64,000 bases of DNA from CALREJ01 sp964533375 (GCA_964533375.1 CAZHLW010000002.1:1-64000); one strand, 5' to 3'. Counted from the stretch's first letter, positions 20,701-27,758 are shown. Notes: a model not told the origin generated them from the letters alone. Made by a program: numbers and translations.

Positions 20701-21978
20701 AGCGACGATATCGACTGTCTGTGTCTTACATGCAGCGATCACAAGCGGTGTGATGAAGCGGATGTCAGACGTCTGGTTCTGAGAGTCGATTGTGCGGCGG
20801 CGGCTCACGCGAGCGCCGTCCACTGTGGCGTAGAGACCATCAAGATCGGAAGAATCACCGAAGCCCTCATGGAGGACGGTGAAGTTGCTGATCGTAACGG
20901 AGTCGTCACAGGAAGCAGTGAGGTCGACGGAAGCCATGACCACACCGTTTGCACCACGGGGAACCGTGTCACCAACCGGGTTCGTCGAAGCCAAAGAGAC
21001 TTCGAGCGTACCGTTACCCTGGACGATCGGGCTGTAACCCGTGAAGTCCATGGTGTCGGAGAACATGTCGCCGTCAGCCGTCTCCATGTCCTCAACGGAC
21101 AGGGTGTAGCGGCCGCCTGCAACCGTGGAGGTTGCGAGGGTGAGTTCAACGGAGGAAGCATCGAGCATTTTGACGGAGCTGACGGTGATCTTGGCATCGC
21201 CGGAGATCATGTAGGCAGCAGCGTCGACCATAGCGGTCTGATCGAGGCTAACGTTGAAGTCGACTTCAAGCATGTTGGTGGCGGTTGCGGTGACGGACCG
21301 GATAGCCGGTGTCGTTACCTGATCCATTCCACAATCAACACCGAACGTCAGGTTCTGGTCGACGCGGTGAAGCATCACAACCATTTCTGCGCGGTTCATG
21401 AAGTCAGAAGGACGAGCGCGGCCCGTTGTGTCGTCACCCTGGAGGACACAGTGGTCAGCTGCAGTCTGCACTGCAGATGTGTACCACTGACCTGCCGGAA
21501 CGTCGACGAAGGAGCCAGCGTCACCCGTAGCGTCCAGGCCGAAAGCGCGGACGATCAGGGCTGCAGCCTCAGCGCGGTTAATGTTTGCGCTTGGGCGTGC
21601 GTAACATGGGTGGGTGCCGTAACAGTTGTTGTCACCCTTGACCCAACCTTCCTTACCGGCTTCTTCCATGTAGCCGTAGTACCATGCACCTGCCTTGACA
21701 TCGTCAAAGCTGGCGACAGCAGGAGGGGTGGAGAGAATACCACCATTCAGCTCAACAACGAGCTTTGTGAACTCCGCACGGTTAGCGTTGTCGCTACCGC
21801 GGAAGCGGGTCTGGGAAGCGTCGAGGTATCCTGCATCCGTAAATGCATCAACCGCGTCTTCAAACCAGACTCCCGCCGGGACATCGCTGTATGCAGCAAA
21901 GACGCTACCAACCTGGGTGAGCGAGATTGCAACAGCAGACACTCCGGCGAACAATTTCTTCATACGAGAAATGTCCAT
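17716..21978 (-). CDS. S-layer protein with three SLH domains
   Basis: 1420-aa exported protein. The start at 21978 gives a signal peptide (KKLFAGVSAVAISL, cleavage after GSVFA at about residue 28); an ATG 33 nt upstream is less likely. Three SLH domains follow (residues about 29-77, 88-145 and 150-205), with YSDVPAGVWFEDAVDAF, FDDVKAGAWYYGYMEEA and FVDVPAGQWYTSAVQTA. SLH domains bind cell-wall polymers. The rest is Thr/Ser/Asn-rich and beta-rich. From about residue 846 to the end it is clearly related to the protein at 1184-3817. It probably forms the main surface lattice. No SD: CTTCTCTCATCTCT precedes the ATG. Confidence 0.92.
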   Translation of the reverse strand: MDISRMKKLFAGVSAVAISLTQVGSVFAAYSDVPAGVWFEDAVDAFTDAGYLDASQTRFRGSDNANRAEFTKLVVELNGGILSTPPAVASFDDVKAGAWYYGYMEEAGKEGWVKGDNNCYGTHPCYARPSANINRAEAAALIVRAFGLDATGDAGSFVDVPAGQWYTSAVQTAADHCVLQGDDTTGRARPSDFMNRAEMVVMLHRVDQNLTFGVDCGMDQVTTPAIRSVTATATNMLEVDFNVSLDQTAMVDAAAYMISGDAKITVSSVKMLDASSVELTLATSTVAGGRYTLSVEDMETADGDMFSDTMDFTGYSPIVQGNGTLEVSLASTNPVGDTVPRGANGVVMASVDLTASCDDSVTISNFTVLHEGFGDSSDLDGLYATVDGARVSRRRTIDSQNQTSDIRFITPLVIAACKTQTVDIVADFNSSATVSAEHNLSVELPTDLLTNAKKVQGNFPLRGNTFKVGAVTSGKVTVKYRSVTPSTRSVGDTVAVLGRFEVSANSVEDQTIYSVTLEQNGSAKDGDVTNLKVRRSDGTVVTNTVSALVGDHATFVFDPPLTVLQGDQITLEVVGDIVGGAGESVQLQFEEDSDLFAVGSLYGYGVNGQLYGSQIFIDPTTVTTSLPGTVTIKAGEFTVEIDGPVQQKFTRTQNNANLANIVMTTAGDAVDVRSLYLAIQGQTATGAGLAANGSTFANINDVLNNVQLRNSKTGQSISGVRLTTSGSDFNTGSASTSTYQIYRFDDFTVQGQNTWNLNVDFIDNGSGNHPKSGDQFRVHVCTTPLTNTSGGTNSAGCFAGLGSFDATTGTTAYNMDVQGLTTGDDVSDVRPGSTLTGNFQRIAAPTLNIAVQDIGGSDTAVKNSKNITLLRFQARAGEAEDVLFTQAIFRAQSGSLLNGQNYALWVDTDGDGVVDTILQKGVAAQGGQVTFNDLAGGGYVIPAEATVIFEAHADIASNLTNDDLRLAFDTGSALSSYIEAEQVQNGSTLSGINTFSPTGADITGDCDTNCDITVNIVFSKVWALVSQGDLFVTRDQQPRSRQLLGGALGDEILRLQFRAQNEDVDVTNLQFNSSGSTATSVDRLELYKLGATTPFATATTGGCGSDDVLTVNIGTTVSTATTAFCASMQSQQLVIKDGQNQIVTVRPRLKSDEQGATSNQNIQFFLTKQPVSNNVTGSGAVRARGLQSSNNLTANNQNASNEGEVFIGVDTVTSNANIAGSMNKSVLSKITSIANANPDADNTNVPTGISPFGQFTFTAATNTNTLNGLNKATLSGVIFNVNATSVIIDGSTFKFYNKADSSNKVTCVARNTAGTVVVTNASGSLLVDCRGLRGSVVDTRIPSGASMTFVLEGNITNSKVGTSTSGLQAAIQDFTSLSATSYGTGSGNSHIDWADEDTAAQFFKWIEYGDTSVKSTSYKS

Positions 21979-22011
21979 AGAGATGAGAGAAGTTTGTAGA
22001 AATAAAAACAA

Positions 22012-22480
22012 AGTGAGGGGAACCGGTTCGGGAATCCATGATCTGTTCGCATCTGTGTTGAGAGGAGCTTAAGGACGGAAAATATTCCGTATGCTCGCCT
22101 CCTTAAAAATAAAGAGAGGGACACCACCGATACGACAGGCGCCGTAACGCGACGAGATTAAAACCGAACGGGGGAACACGACTCTTCCGTGACCCTATAT
22201 ATAAGGAAGTCATATCCGGCTCCGTGAGGAGTGCGGAAAAGAAGAATGTGGAGAGACCGACCACGCGAAGCGGGGCGGGTTGCCGGTGTGTTAAGGATCC
22301 GTGCACAGATCCAACCCAAAATTGTCTGGGAGGGACCGTCGGAGATACTACCGAGAAGGTGCTGAGTGGCACAAGCCACCGACAACTTCCGTGCATCCCT
22401 TTAAACGTCCGGATTCGGAGGGTGTTACGAAAGATCCCCTTTTTTCTTTGTCATTTTGCACACACAAAAGAGTGTAAATT
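22012..22480 (-). other. Non-coding, hairpin-rich region upstream of the S-layer gene
   Basis: No supported ORF. The stretch is more GC-rich than the sequence to its right and has many complementary pairs: GGAAGT (22204-22209) with ACTTCC (22384-22389), TTGTC/GACAA around 22322-22385, GTGGC/GCCAC at 22367-22379, and GGATC/GATCC at 22296-22313. It may be a long structured 5' UTR of the S-layer mRNA or an independent RNA. It lacks the signature motifs of RNase P, tmRNA and SRP RNA. Confidence 0.4.
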
Positions 22481-22598
22481 GACAATCGCACTTGAAATTC
22501 TCCAGCGGTTTTGCTGTAGTGATGTGTCGTTTTTCTGTGAAATTCGATGTTGAAAATTTTGATTCTTGTGGTGGGAATGAGGTTTTTTCGAAGAAACG

Positions 22599-22636
22599 TG
22601 TCAAGAAAACTAGCGGTTCAGTAAGTTTTCTTGACA
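22599..22636. repeat. Perfect 13-bp inverted repeat with TTGACA at both outer ends
   Basis: Arms TGTCAAGAAAACT (22599-22611) and AGTTTTCTTGACA (22624-22636) around a 12-nt loop. Each arm supplies a consensus -35 TTGACA facing outward, so this could be a divergent promoter operator upstream of the S-layer gene; the matching -10 elements are weak. Confidence 0.6.
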
Positions 22637-22993
22637 TTTCAGGCCCGTTTTTCAACAAGATTCCGAGAATCAGTCTATAAATGCCCTATACATCCCCTAT
22701 CAAGCCAATCATCAAAAACACACATTTTGACGCTCTTTTGATGCAAACAGGCTGATAGATACCGGATACAGATGTAAAACGCTTCTAAGGTCACTTTAAA
22801 ACCCTCGTTTTTCGCTCTCTCTGATGTAAAGAAAAATAGACAAATCATTTTCAAACATCCGTAAAACACCGCATTTTTCACAAAATATGTACAGAAAACC
22901 TGACTTTGCGGTCACTTTTGCCATACAAACAGGCTAAAAGGCTCATACAAATGCAGCGATATCCACAATGAGTGTGGATAAGCCCGCGCATGC
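22637..22993. other. AT-rich non-coding region with direct repeats and DnaA-box-like pair
   Basis: No ORF is supported. CAAACAGGCT occurs at 22744-22753 and 22926-22935 in similar context, and GGTCACTTT occurs twice. TATCCACA (22960-22967) and TGTGGATA (22973-22980) form an inverted pair; TGTGGATAA (22973-22981) is the exact complement of the DnaA box TTATCCACA. No dnaA or dnaN is nearby. Confidence 0.4.
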
Positions 22994-23034
22994 AAAATTT
23001 GAGAGATACGTACAACCGTGTACATATCTCTCAA
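22994..23034 (-). terminator. Rho-independent terminator of csrA
   Basis: 15-bp stem with one mismatch: TTGAGAGATAcGTAC (22999-23013) and GTACaTATCTCTCAA (23020-23034), followed on the minus strand by ATTTT. Confidence 0.8.
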
Positions 23035-23077
23035 GAAGTGTTGTTCCATCGGCATCATGCTTCTGGAATGGTGTTGG

Positions 23078-23365
23078 CTACCGAGGTGTCGCTTGAAGAT
23101 TGGGATTTACCCAAACATCACGATGTCCACGACCTCGACCGCGAGACGTAGAACGTCTTGCGGGTTGCGGCGGTGGCACTTCGGTTGCAGTCGTTTCGAT
23201 AGCGACCTCATCACCATCACGACGTACTTCGTCCCGAAGGACGGTTACATCGCGAGGAGCAGAGATCCCTAACCTGATTCGACCGGCACCGATGTCTATG
23301 ACCTTAATACGGATATGATCTCCGATTAAGATCTCCTCGTTAACTTTCCTTGTGAGTACCAACAT
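23078..23365 (-). CDS. csrA: Carbon storage regulator CsrA with C-terminal extension
   Basis: RNA-binding dimer that recognises GGA in mRNA leaders and represses or stabilises transcripts. Residues 1-47 match the family (MLVLTRKVNEEILIG, then IKVIDIGAGRIRLGISAP). The remainder of its 95 aa is a non-family tail of Pro and Ser/Arg/Gly repeats (RRSTSRGRGRGHRD) that could add RNA contacts. It has one of the best Shine-Dalgarno sites in the window (GGAGGT, 8 nt before ATG), in contrast to the surrounding SD-less genes, and its own promoter and terminator. Targets cannot be identified, but SD-bearing genes with GGA are the natural candidates (inference). Confidence 0.93.
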   Translation of the reverse strand: MLVLTRKVNEEILIGDHIRIKVIDIGAGRIRLGISAPRDVTVLRDEVRRDGDEVAIETTATEVPPPQPARRSTSRGRGRGHRDVWVNPNLQATPR

Positions 23366-23402
23366 CGTTCATTACCTCCATGAATGACAGAGAACAACTA
23401 CA

Positions 23403-23422
23403 CAGTGTAAGAATTTACACTG
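23403..23422. promoter_or_regulatory. 20-bp palindrome in the csrA leader/promoter region
   Basis: CAGTGTAA-gaat-TTACACTG is a perfect 8-bp inverted repeat about 10 nt downstream of the predicted csrA start site, with the geometry of an operator. Confidence 0.55.
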
Positions 23423-23430
23423 CTCCCTGC

Positions 23431-23459
23431 ATGCTAGATTCAAGACAGTGATATGACAA
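23431..23459 (-). promoter_or_regulatory. csrA promoter
   Basis: TTGTCA (23454-23459), 17-nt spacer, TAGCAT (23431-23436) on the minus strand. Confidence 0.55.
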
Positions 23460-23492
23460 GATAAATTAACAATTTTCCTGATTCTCGCTGTT

Positions 23493-25013
23493 TTACGCCT
23501 TCGAAAGAGCCTGTCCGTCGGACGTGTCTTTCACGACAAATCCCCTCTTCAAAATTTCATCGCGCAATCTGTCCGATTCCGCGAAATTTTTTGCTGTGCG
23601 GGCATCTGCTCTTTCATTCAAAAGTTCCTGCACATCAGTGGGAATTTCTTCGTCATTTTTCTCCGCATCGAAGCAGCCGAATGTGTGACGGATGAAGGTG
23701 ATAATCATATGCAAATCCGCAAGCGAATCGGCGCACAATTCTTTCTGGTTTCGTTCCCAGGACATCAGTTCAAAAATAGCTGCGAGAGCTGCGGGAGTAT
23801 TCAGGTCGCTGTTCATTGCCTCACGAAAATCTCCATACAATTTGCTGAGTGTTTCTGACTCATCTGCATGATGGTCGCAGTGATGATGATCATCTGTTGT
23901 ATCGGCCGGGGCGTCGCCGCGCGTCGCCCCTACAATGCGTGCATCAATGTCCTGCATCCAGGTCGTAATTTTCGTGCGCGCTTTGCGTGCATCATCCAAA
24001 CCCTTCCACGTAAATTTCAGGCGCGTGCGGTAGTGCACGGACAGCAGGTAGTAGCGCAGATCCATGGCACTGAAGCCTTCCTGCAAAATGTTATCTATGC
24101 TTAACACGTTGCCAAGACTTTTTGACATCTTGACGGCGCCGTCGCCGTCACCCTGAGCCTGTCGAAGGGTCCCTTCCGCTGCAATTTCGATGCGACGCTT
24201 GTGTACCCACATGCGCACGAAGGGTTGGTGTGTGACACACTCGCTCTGCGCGATCTCGCATTCGTGATGCGGGAAAATATTGTCTTCGCCGCCGGTGTGA
24301 ATATCGATCGTATCACCCAAAAATTTTCTGCTCATGGCACTGCACTCAATGTGCCAACCCGGGAATCCTTCACCCCACGGAGACGGCCACTTCAGGATGT
24401 GATGCGCGTTTGCTCCGGTGATTTTTTTCCAGAGCGCGAAGTCCGCGGGATGCTTCTTTTTTTCATCGACTTTCACGCGTGATCCGGCGTCGATATTGTC
24501 GAGCGTGTTACCGGATAAATTTCCGTATGCGGGGAAGCTTGTGACATCGAAATACACACCGTCTTCCGTCTCGTATGCGTGGCTGTGTTTGATGAGCATT
24601 TTGATCATCTCAATCATCTCCGGAATCGTTTCTGTGGCACGCGGGCGCGCTTCTGGTTCGAGAATGTTCAGCAATGCTTCATCAGCCAGATACTGTTCTG
24701 TGTAATGCCGTGCAATCGCAAGCGGATCCGTCTTCTCTTCCCGCGCCTGTTTCTCGATTTTGTCTTCGCCTTCGTCAGCGTCTGCAACCAGGTGTCCGAC
24801 GTCGGTAATATTTTTTACATGATGCACAATGTGTCCGCTCACCTCTAACCATCTGCGCAGCAAATCCGCCATGAGGAAGCTGGAATAGTTTCCGATGTGC
24901 GGGCGGCCGTACACAGTGGGGCCGCAGGTATACATGCTCACGTTCTTTCCGTTCTGGGGAACGAAATCTTCTTCGTGCTTGGAAAGAGAGTTGTAGAGGC
25001 GGAGTTTGGACAT
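23493..25013 (-). CDS. cysS: Cysteinyl-tRNA synthetase with two in-frame repeat insertions
   Basis: Class I enzyme (506 aa) charging tRNA-Cys. It has CGPTVYGRPHIGNY (HIGH-type), the zinc site pieces YTCGPT, GWHIECSAM and the HHECE block, and KMSKSLGN at about residue 294. Two insertions break the family pattern. Just before KMSKS, residues about 279-290 (EGTLRQAQGDGDG) come from a CCCTGAGCCTGTCGAAGGG palindrome (24147-24175). At residues about 361-370 (VGATRGDAPAD) they come from a GGGGCG/CGCCCC palindrome (23908-23930). Both keep the frame. Near the second is a His-rich segment (DDHHHCDHH). TATTCT lies exactly 6 nt before ATG, predicting a leaderless mRNA. Confidence 0.96.
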   Translation of the reverse strand: MSKLRLYNSLSKHEEDFVPQNGKNVSMYTCGPTVYGRPHIGNYSSFLMADLLRRWLEVSGHIVHHVKNITDVGHLVADADEGEDKIEKQAREEKTDPLAIARHYTEQYLADEALLNILEPEARPRATETIPEMIEMIKMLIKHSHAYETEDGVYFDVTSFPAYGNLSGNTLDNIDAGSRVKVDEKKKHPADFALWKKITGANAHHILKWPSPWGEGFPGWHIECSAMSRKFLGDTIDIHTGGEDNIFPHHECEIAQSECVTHQPFVRMWVHKRRIEIAAEGTLRQAQGDGDGAVKMSKSLGNVLSIDNILQEGFSAMDLRYYLLSVHYRTRLKFTWKGLDDARKARTKITTWMQDIDARIVGATRGDAPADTTDDHHHCDHHADESETLSKLYGDFREAMNSDLNTPAALAAIFELMSWERNQKELCADSLADLHMIITFIRHTFGCFDAEKNDEEIPTDVQELLNERADARTAKNFAESDRLRDEILKRGFVVKDTSDGQALSKA

Positions 25014-25114
25014 GGCAAAAGAATAACGGAATATCGGCGGAACGGAATCAAAAATGCCGTCCTAACCAATCGTGGTCGGGACGGCGATTGACGGGATGAG
25101 TACGGACACAGCCA

Positions 25115-25300
25115 TCATTGAGATCCTAACCTCCCGGATACTGTGAGCAGGGGATTTTTACCGAGCATCTTCACTCGTTTGAGTTGCTGCCGTGTGGCAG
25201 CCACCAAAAGAGCACGCGGGCATCCCAATTCTCTCAGCTTCCAGACAAGAGTCTCCAATGATTCCAGCCATGCCACAGGGTCATCATCTTCGTCGTACAT
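25115..25300 (-). CDS. Small hypothetical protein, 61 aa
   Basis: The start at 25300 is chosen because AAAGGA lies 10 nt upstream and a promoter lies at 25375-25402; a GTG at 25360 in the same frame is too close to the predicted transcript start. The peptide opens with an acidic stretch (MYDEDDDPVAW), continues with a probable amphipathic helix (LESLETLVWKLRELG) and a Leu/Ala helix (RALLVAATRQQLKRVK), and ends in a short beta-like tail. No family recognised. It may be a small helical regulator, but that is a guess. Confidence 0.5.
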   Translation of the reverse strand: MYDEDDDPVAWLESLETLVWKLRELGCPRALLVAATRQQLKRVKMLGKNPLLTVSGRLGSQ

Positions 25301-25374
25301 ACGGCACCAATCCTTTCTCGTGCCACTCCCATCGGTCCGGTAACTCCATGTCACCGACACCCGGAAGTGAGTGC

Positions 25375-25402
25375 ATGATAAGTAAATTTCACAGTCTGTC
25401 TA
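25375..25402 (-). promoter_or_regulatory. Promoter of the 61-aa gene
   Basis: TAGACA (25397-25402), 16-nt spacer, TATCAT (25375-25380) on the minus strand, both 5/6 to consensus. Confidence 0.55.
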
Positions 25403-25441
25403 CCGTTTTTAGGGCTTTCTTTTGCTGTTTTCAGCATTTTG

Positions 25442-25469
25442 TTGACAGCAGTACAACCGGGGGTACGAT
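25442..25469 (+). promoter_or_regulatory. Promoter of the 25477 micro-ORF
   Basis: TTGACA (25442-25447), 16-nt spacer, TACGAT (25464-25469); the ATG follows 7 nt later. Confidence 0.6.
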
Positions 25470-25476
25470 GCGCGCA

Positions 25477-25542
25477 ATGACTCACATGCTTATCTCCGTC
25501 GTCTTTGCCAAGGATACCTGCGATTGCGGGGGCCTTGAGTGA
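25477..25542 (+). CDS. Leaderless micro-ORF with CDC motif (21 aa)
   Basis: A 22-codon ORF (start MTHMLISVVFAKD, end TCDCGGLE) whose ATG is 7 nt behind a good TTGACA-16-TACGAT promoter. It is followed 28 nt later by a strong terminator, so the whole transcript is about 130 nt. The peptide has a short hydrophobic part and a Cys-Asp-Cys pair able to bind metal. An alternative reading is that the transcript is a small non-coding RNA and the ORF is chance. The exact promoter-to-ATG spacing matches the leaderless pattern of larger genes in this window, which favours translation. Confidence 0.45.
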   Translation: MTHMLISVVFAKDTCDCGGLE

Positions 25543-25570
25543 TACGCGGAAAAACTTCTAACCGCACTTC

Positions 25571-25604
25571 AAAAAGCCCCCCTCCAGAGAGCGGGGCTTT
25601 TTTT
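25571..25604 (+). terminator. Strong (bidirectional) intrinsic terminator
   Basis: AAAAAGCCCC/GGGGCTTTTT (25571-25580, 25593-25602) with T-run to 25604; the A-run gives a U-tract on the other strand too. Confidence 0.9.
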
Positions 25605-25717
25605 GACTCCGACAGTGTTCCTTCCCACCACCGTCATAAGCATCAACCGATCCGCATTCAGGCAACTACCCTTCACTCGGAGTGACCGGGCTTGAGTGCA
25701 TTGTCAGCAGCAAGGAG

Positions 25718-25735
25718 ACCTCAACATGTTGAGGT
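25718..25735. repeat. Perfect 18-bp palindrome over a start codon
   Basis: ACCTCAACATGTTGAGGT contains the ATG of the 20-aa ORF at its centre and overlaps the spacer after AAGGAG. As RNA it could hide the start site. Confidence 0.6.
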
Positions 25736-25788
25736 TACCGGTAAAACTGGGCTCCTCCAGTACCAGTCGCGGAGGAATCCGACGCTAA
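25726..25788 (+). CDS. Micro-ORF with Shine-Dalgarno (20 aa, basic)
   Basis: A 21-codon ORF starting ATG TTG AGG TTA. AAGGAG lies 8 nt upstream and an 11-bp stem terminator begins 7 nt after the stop. The peptide (MLRLPVKLG, then SSSTSRGGIRR) is basic and Ser-rich. The start codon sits inside a perfect 18-bp palindrome, so translation could be controlled by folding or by a protein. It may also be a small structured RNA with a chance ORF. No promoter with good consensus was seen in 25605-25700. Confidence 0.4.
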   Translation: MLRLPVKLGSSSTSRGGIRR

Positions 25789-25795
25789 GTTGACC

Positions 25796-25838
25796 GGCCC
25801 CAGACACGCTAGAAAGTATTGTCTGGGGCCACCCTTTT
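25796..25838 (+). terminator. Rho-independent terminator after the 20-aa ORF
   Basis: Perfect 11-bp stem GGCCCCAGACA/TGTCTGGGGCC (25796-25806, 25820-25830), then acccTTTT. Confidence 0.85.
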
Positions 25839-25875
25839 GATGAATGCAGATCGGTTTCTGTTTCCCCCTTTTTGT

Positions 25876-26205
25876 ATGATCAACCGTATTGAAGAATTTT
25901 ACCGCGAGTATGAGCCGCAGAATTGCGCTGTGATTGTCATAGCCGAGCCGGTCCAGGATGGCGGCAGCGCCTGTTACTTTGAGGTGATGGCGCACATTGC
26001 GGAAAACGAGCGCGAGTGCCGGCAGCTGATGACTCTTGCAAGCAATGATCAGCAGTTAGTGCGAACGGTGCTGGATCTGTCACCATGGGAGGCCGCCTAC
26101 ATAGCCGGTGATGTTGCAGAGGGAACCGGGTCGCATCTCTATACGACCCATGCCGCCGCAGCCAAAGAAGTGCGTTCTTTGCCTGTATTCAGCCAAAAAC
26201 CCTGA
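25876..26205 (+). CDS. Hypothetical protein, 109 aa
   Basis: Not recognised. The start at 25876 (MINRIEEFYREYE) is preferred because a pyrimidine tract ending CCCCCTTTTTGT precedes it; in-frame starts further up lie close to the terminator of the previous unit. The sequence is alpha/beta-like (NCAVIVIAEPV, YFEVMAHIAENERECRQLMTLA, then an Ala-rich end). It is soluble, with three Cys, and has no motif I can assign. It stands alone between terminators, so it is probably monocistronic. Confidence 0.55.
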   Translation: MINRIEEFYREYEPQNCAVIVIAEPVQDGGSACYFEVMAHIAENERECRQLMTLASNDQQLVRTVLDLSPWEAAYIAGDVAEGTGSHLYTTHAAAAKEVRSLPVFSQKP

Positions 26206-26392
26206 ATGCCAAATTCCCTTTGCACCGCCCGAAAAAGGAATAAAATGCCCGCAATCTTGTAGCGGTACGGAGAAGGGCCTGGTCCTTCAAAACACCGACG
26301 TAATCAGCGATATGCCTTTAGGAGCGCTTTTGACTAGTTGTGAACAAGTAAAGCACAACCGCTCTTATCAGCATTAATGGAAGGATTAAATT

Positions 26393-26509
26393 ATGAAAGT
26401 GCGATTTTTTAAGAAGGTTGCTTGTCCAAAATGTGGTCGAACCATGAAGCCCCACCTCTTGAAAGGCCACCAGAAGGCCTGTCATGGGGGCAATCGGTAT
26501 AGACCATAG
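26393..26509 (+). CDS. Tiny zinc-finger protein (38 aa)
   Basis: A 39-codon ORF with GGAAGGA ending 7 nt before ATG. It begins MKVRFFKKVACPKCGR, continues MKPHLLKGHQKACHGG and ends NRYRP. The pattern C-x2-C, then two His and C-H, fits a single small zinc finger or knuckle, and the high Lys/Arg content fits nucleic-acid binding. It is followed by a very stable hairpin at 26549-26577. It shares the SD and small-basic character of the 10314 gene. No specific family can be named. Confidence 0.6.
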   Translation: MKVRFFKKVACPKCGRTMKPHLLKGHQKACHGGNRYRP

Positions 26510-26548
26510 CACCTGCCTCTTTTCGCACCCATCCCCCTTCCGCCCTTC

Positions 26549-26577
26549 GCAGCACCGTCTCCTTGAGACGGTGCTGC
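26549..26577. terminator. 13-bp hairpin without U-tract
   Basis: GCAGCACCGTCTC-ctt-GAGACGGTGCTGC, perfect stem with 3-nt loop between the zinc-finger gene and fbaB. No T-run on either side, so it may be an mRNA-stabilising hairpin instead of a terminator. Confidence 0.5.
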
Positions 26578-26690
26578 CCGCCTTAAAGACATATCATTGA
26601 TCATTCTCTGTATCAAAAGTTCATTCAATCCTTCTTTCGTGCAGACGCGCATCCTGCTAGATTTTCGCATGACTTCTTTCCCACTCCTCC

Positions 26691-27758
26691 ATGCTCCAAT
26701 ACGCAGACATTCAAAACCTTCTTGGTGACAAGGCTTCACTCCTCACGCACGTCTCCAATACCTTCTCGAAAGACAAATTGCACATCCCGAGCATGCAGAC
26801 CGTGCAGGAGGTGTTTGAAATCTCTGACCGCCCCAATAAGGTCATCAACAATTTGCTCGCGTTATACGGCCACGGAAGGCTGGCAAACACGGGTTACCTG
26901 AGCATCCTCCCGGTCGACCAGGGTATTGAGCATGCGGGCGGTGCGAGTTTTGCGAAGAACCCGGATTATTTCGATCCGGAGAATCTGGTGAAGCTGGCTA
27001 TTGATGGCGGCTGCAACGCGTTTGCATCCACACTGGGTGGCATGGGCATTATTGCCAAGAAATATGCGGACAAGATTCCGTTTATTGTGAAAATCAATCA
27101 CAACGAACTGCTCACCTACCCGAACATTGCCAACCAGGTGATGTTTGCCGATGTTCAGCAGGCGAAAGACATGGGGGCGCTGGGTGTTGGGGCCACGATT
27201 TACTTTGGGTCTCCCGAATCCGGACGCCAGATTGTGGAGGTCTCCAAGGCCTTCGCGGAGGCACACAGACTCGGAATGTTCACAGTGCTGTGGTGCTACC
27301 TGCGTAACAGCGCATTCAAGAAAGACGGCGTGGATTACCACCTTGCGGCTGACTTAACCGGTCAGGCGAACCACCTGGGTGTCACGATTGAAGCGGACAT
27401 CATCAAGCAGAAACTCCCCGAAACAAACGGCGGATACACCGTGCTCAACCAGGAAAGCAGCTACGGCAAGACTGATAAGCGCATTTACGAAAACCTTACG
27501 ACCGATAACCCGATTGATCTGACACGCTACCAGGTGGCCAACTGCTACATGGGACGCATCGGGCTCATCAACTCCGGCGGAGCCTCCGGCGAGAACGATC
27601 TGCAGCAAGCCGTAATGACTGCGGTGATTAACAAGCGCGCGGGTGGAGCAGGTCTCATCAGCGGCAGAAAAGCGTTCCAGAAGCCGATGGATCAGGGGAT
27701 TGAGATTCTGAATGCGATTCAGGATGTTTACCTCTGTAACGAGGTGACGGTTGCTTGA
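26691..27758 (+). CDS. fbaB: Fructose-bisphosphate aldolase class I (DhnA/FbaB type)
   Basis: Glycolytic/gluconeogenic aldolase (355 aa) cleaving fructose 1,6-bisphosphate to two triose phosphates through a lysine Schiff base. It matches the FbaB family along its length: LSILPVDQGIEHAGGASF, the IVKINHNELL block, GVTIEADIIKQKLPE with the Schiff-base Lys at residue 239, and INSGGASGENDL plus INKRAGGAGLISGRKAF for phosphate binding. The start is preceded by CTTTCCCACTCCTCC, not an SD. It appears monocistronic; a word-repeat inverted structure follows the stop. It is one of the few central-metabolism enzymes in the window. Confidence 0.97.
   Translation: MLQYADIQNLLGDKASLLTHVSNTFSKDKLHIPSMQTVQEVFEISDRPNKVINNLLALYGHGRLANTGYLSILPVDQGIEHAGGASFAKNPDYFDPENLVKLAIDGGCNAFASTLGGMGIIAKKYADKIPFIVKINHNELLTYPNIANQVMFADVQQAKDMGALGVGATIYFGSPESGRQIVEVSKAFAEAHRLGMFTVLWCYLRNSAFKKDGVDYHLAADLTGQANHLGVTIEADIIKQKLPETNGGYTVLNQESSYGKTDKRIYENLTTDNPIDLTRYQVANCYMGRIGLINSGGASGENDLQQAVMTAVINKRAGGAGLISGRKAFQKPMDQGIEILNAIQDVYLCNEVTVA

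Noticed and set aside
20323..21999. 558-codon ORF opposite the SLH protein gene
   Set aside because: The minus-strand reading has a signal peptide and SLH domains; the plus-strand ORF reflects low stop density in GC-rich antisense codons.
22160..22440. RNase P RNA, tmRNA or SRP RNA
   Set aside because: None of the signature sequences of these RNAs is present on either strand (RNase P GAGGAAAGTCC, tmRNA acceptor with CCA, SRP GGAAGCAGC loop).
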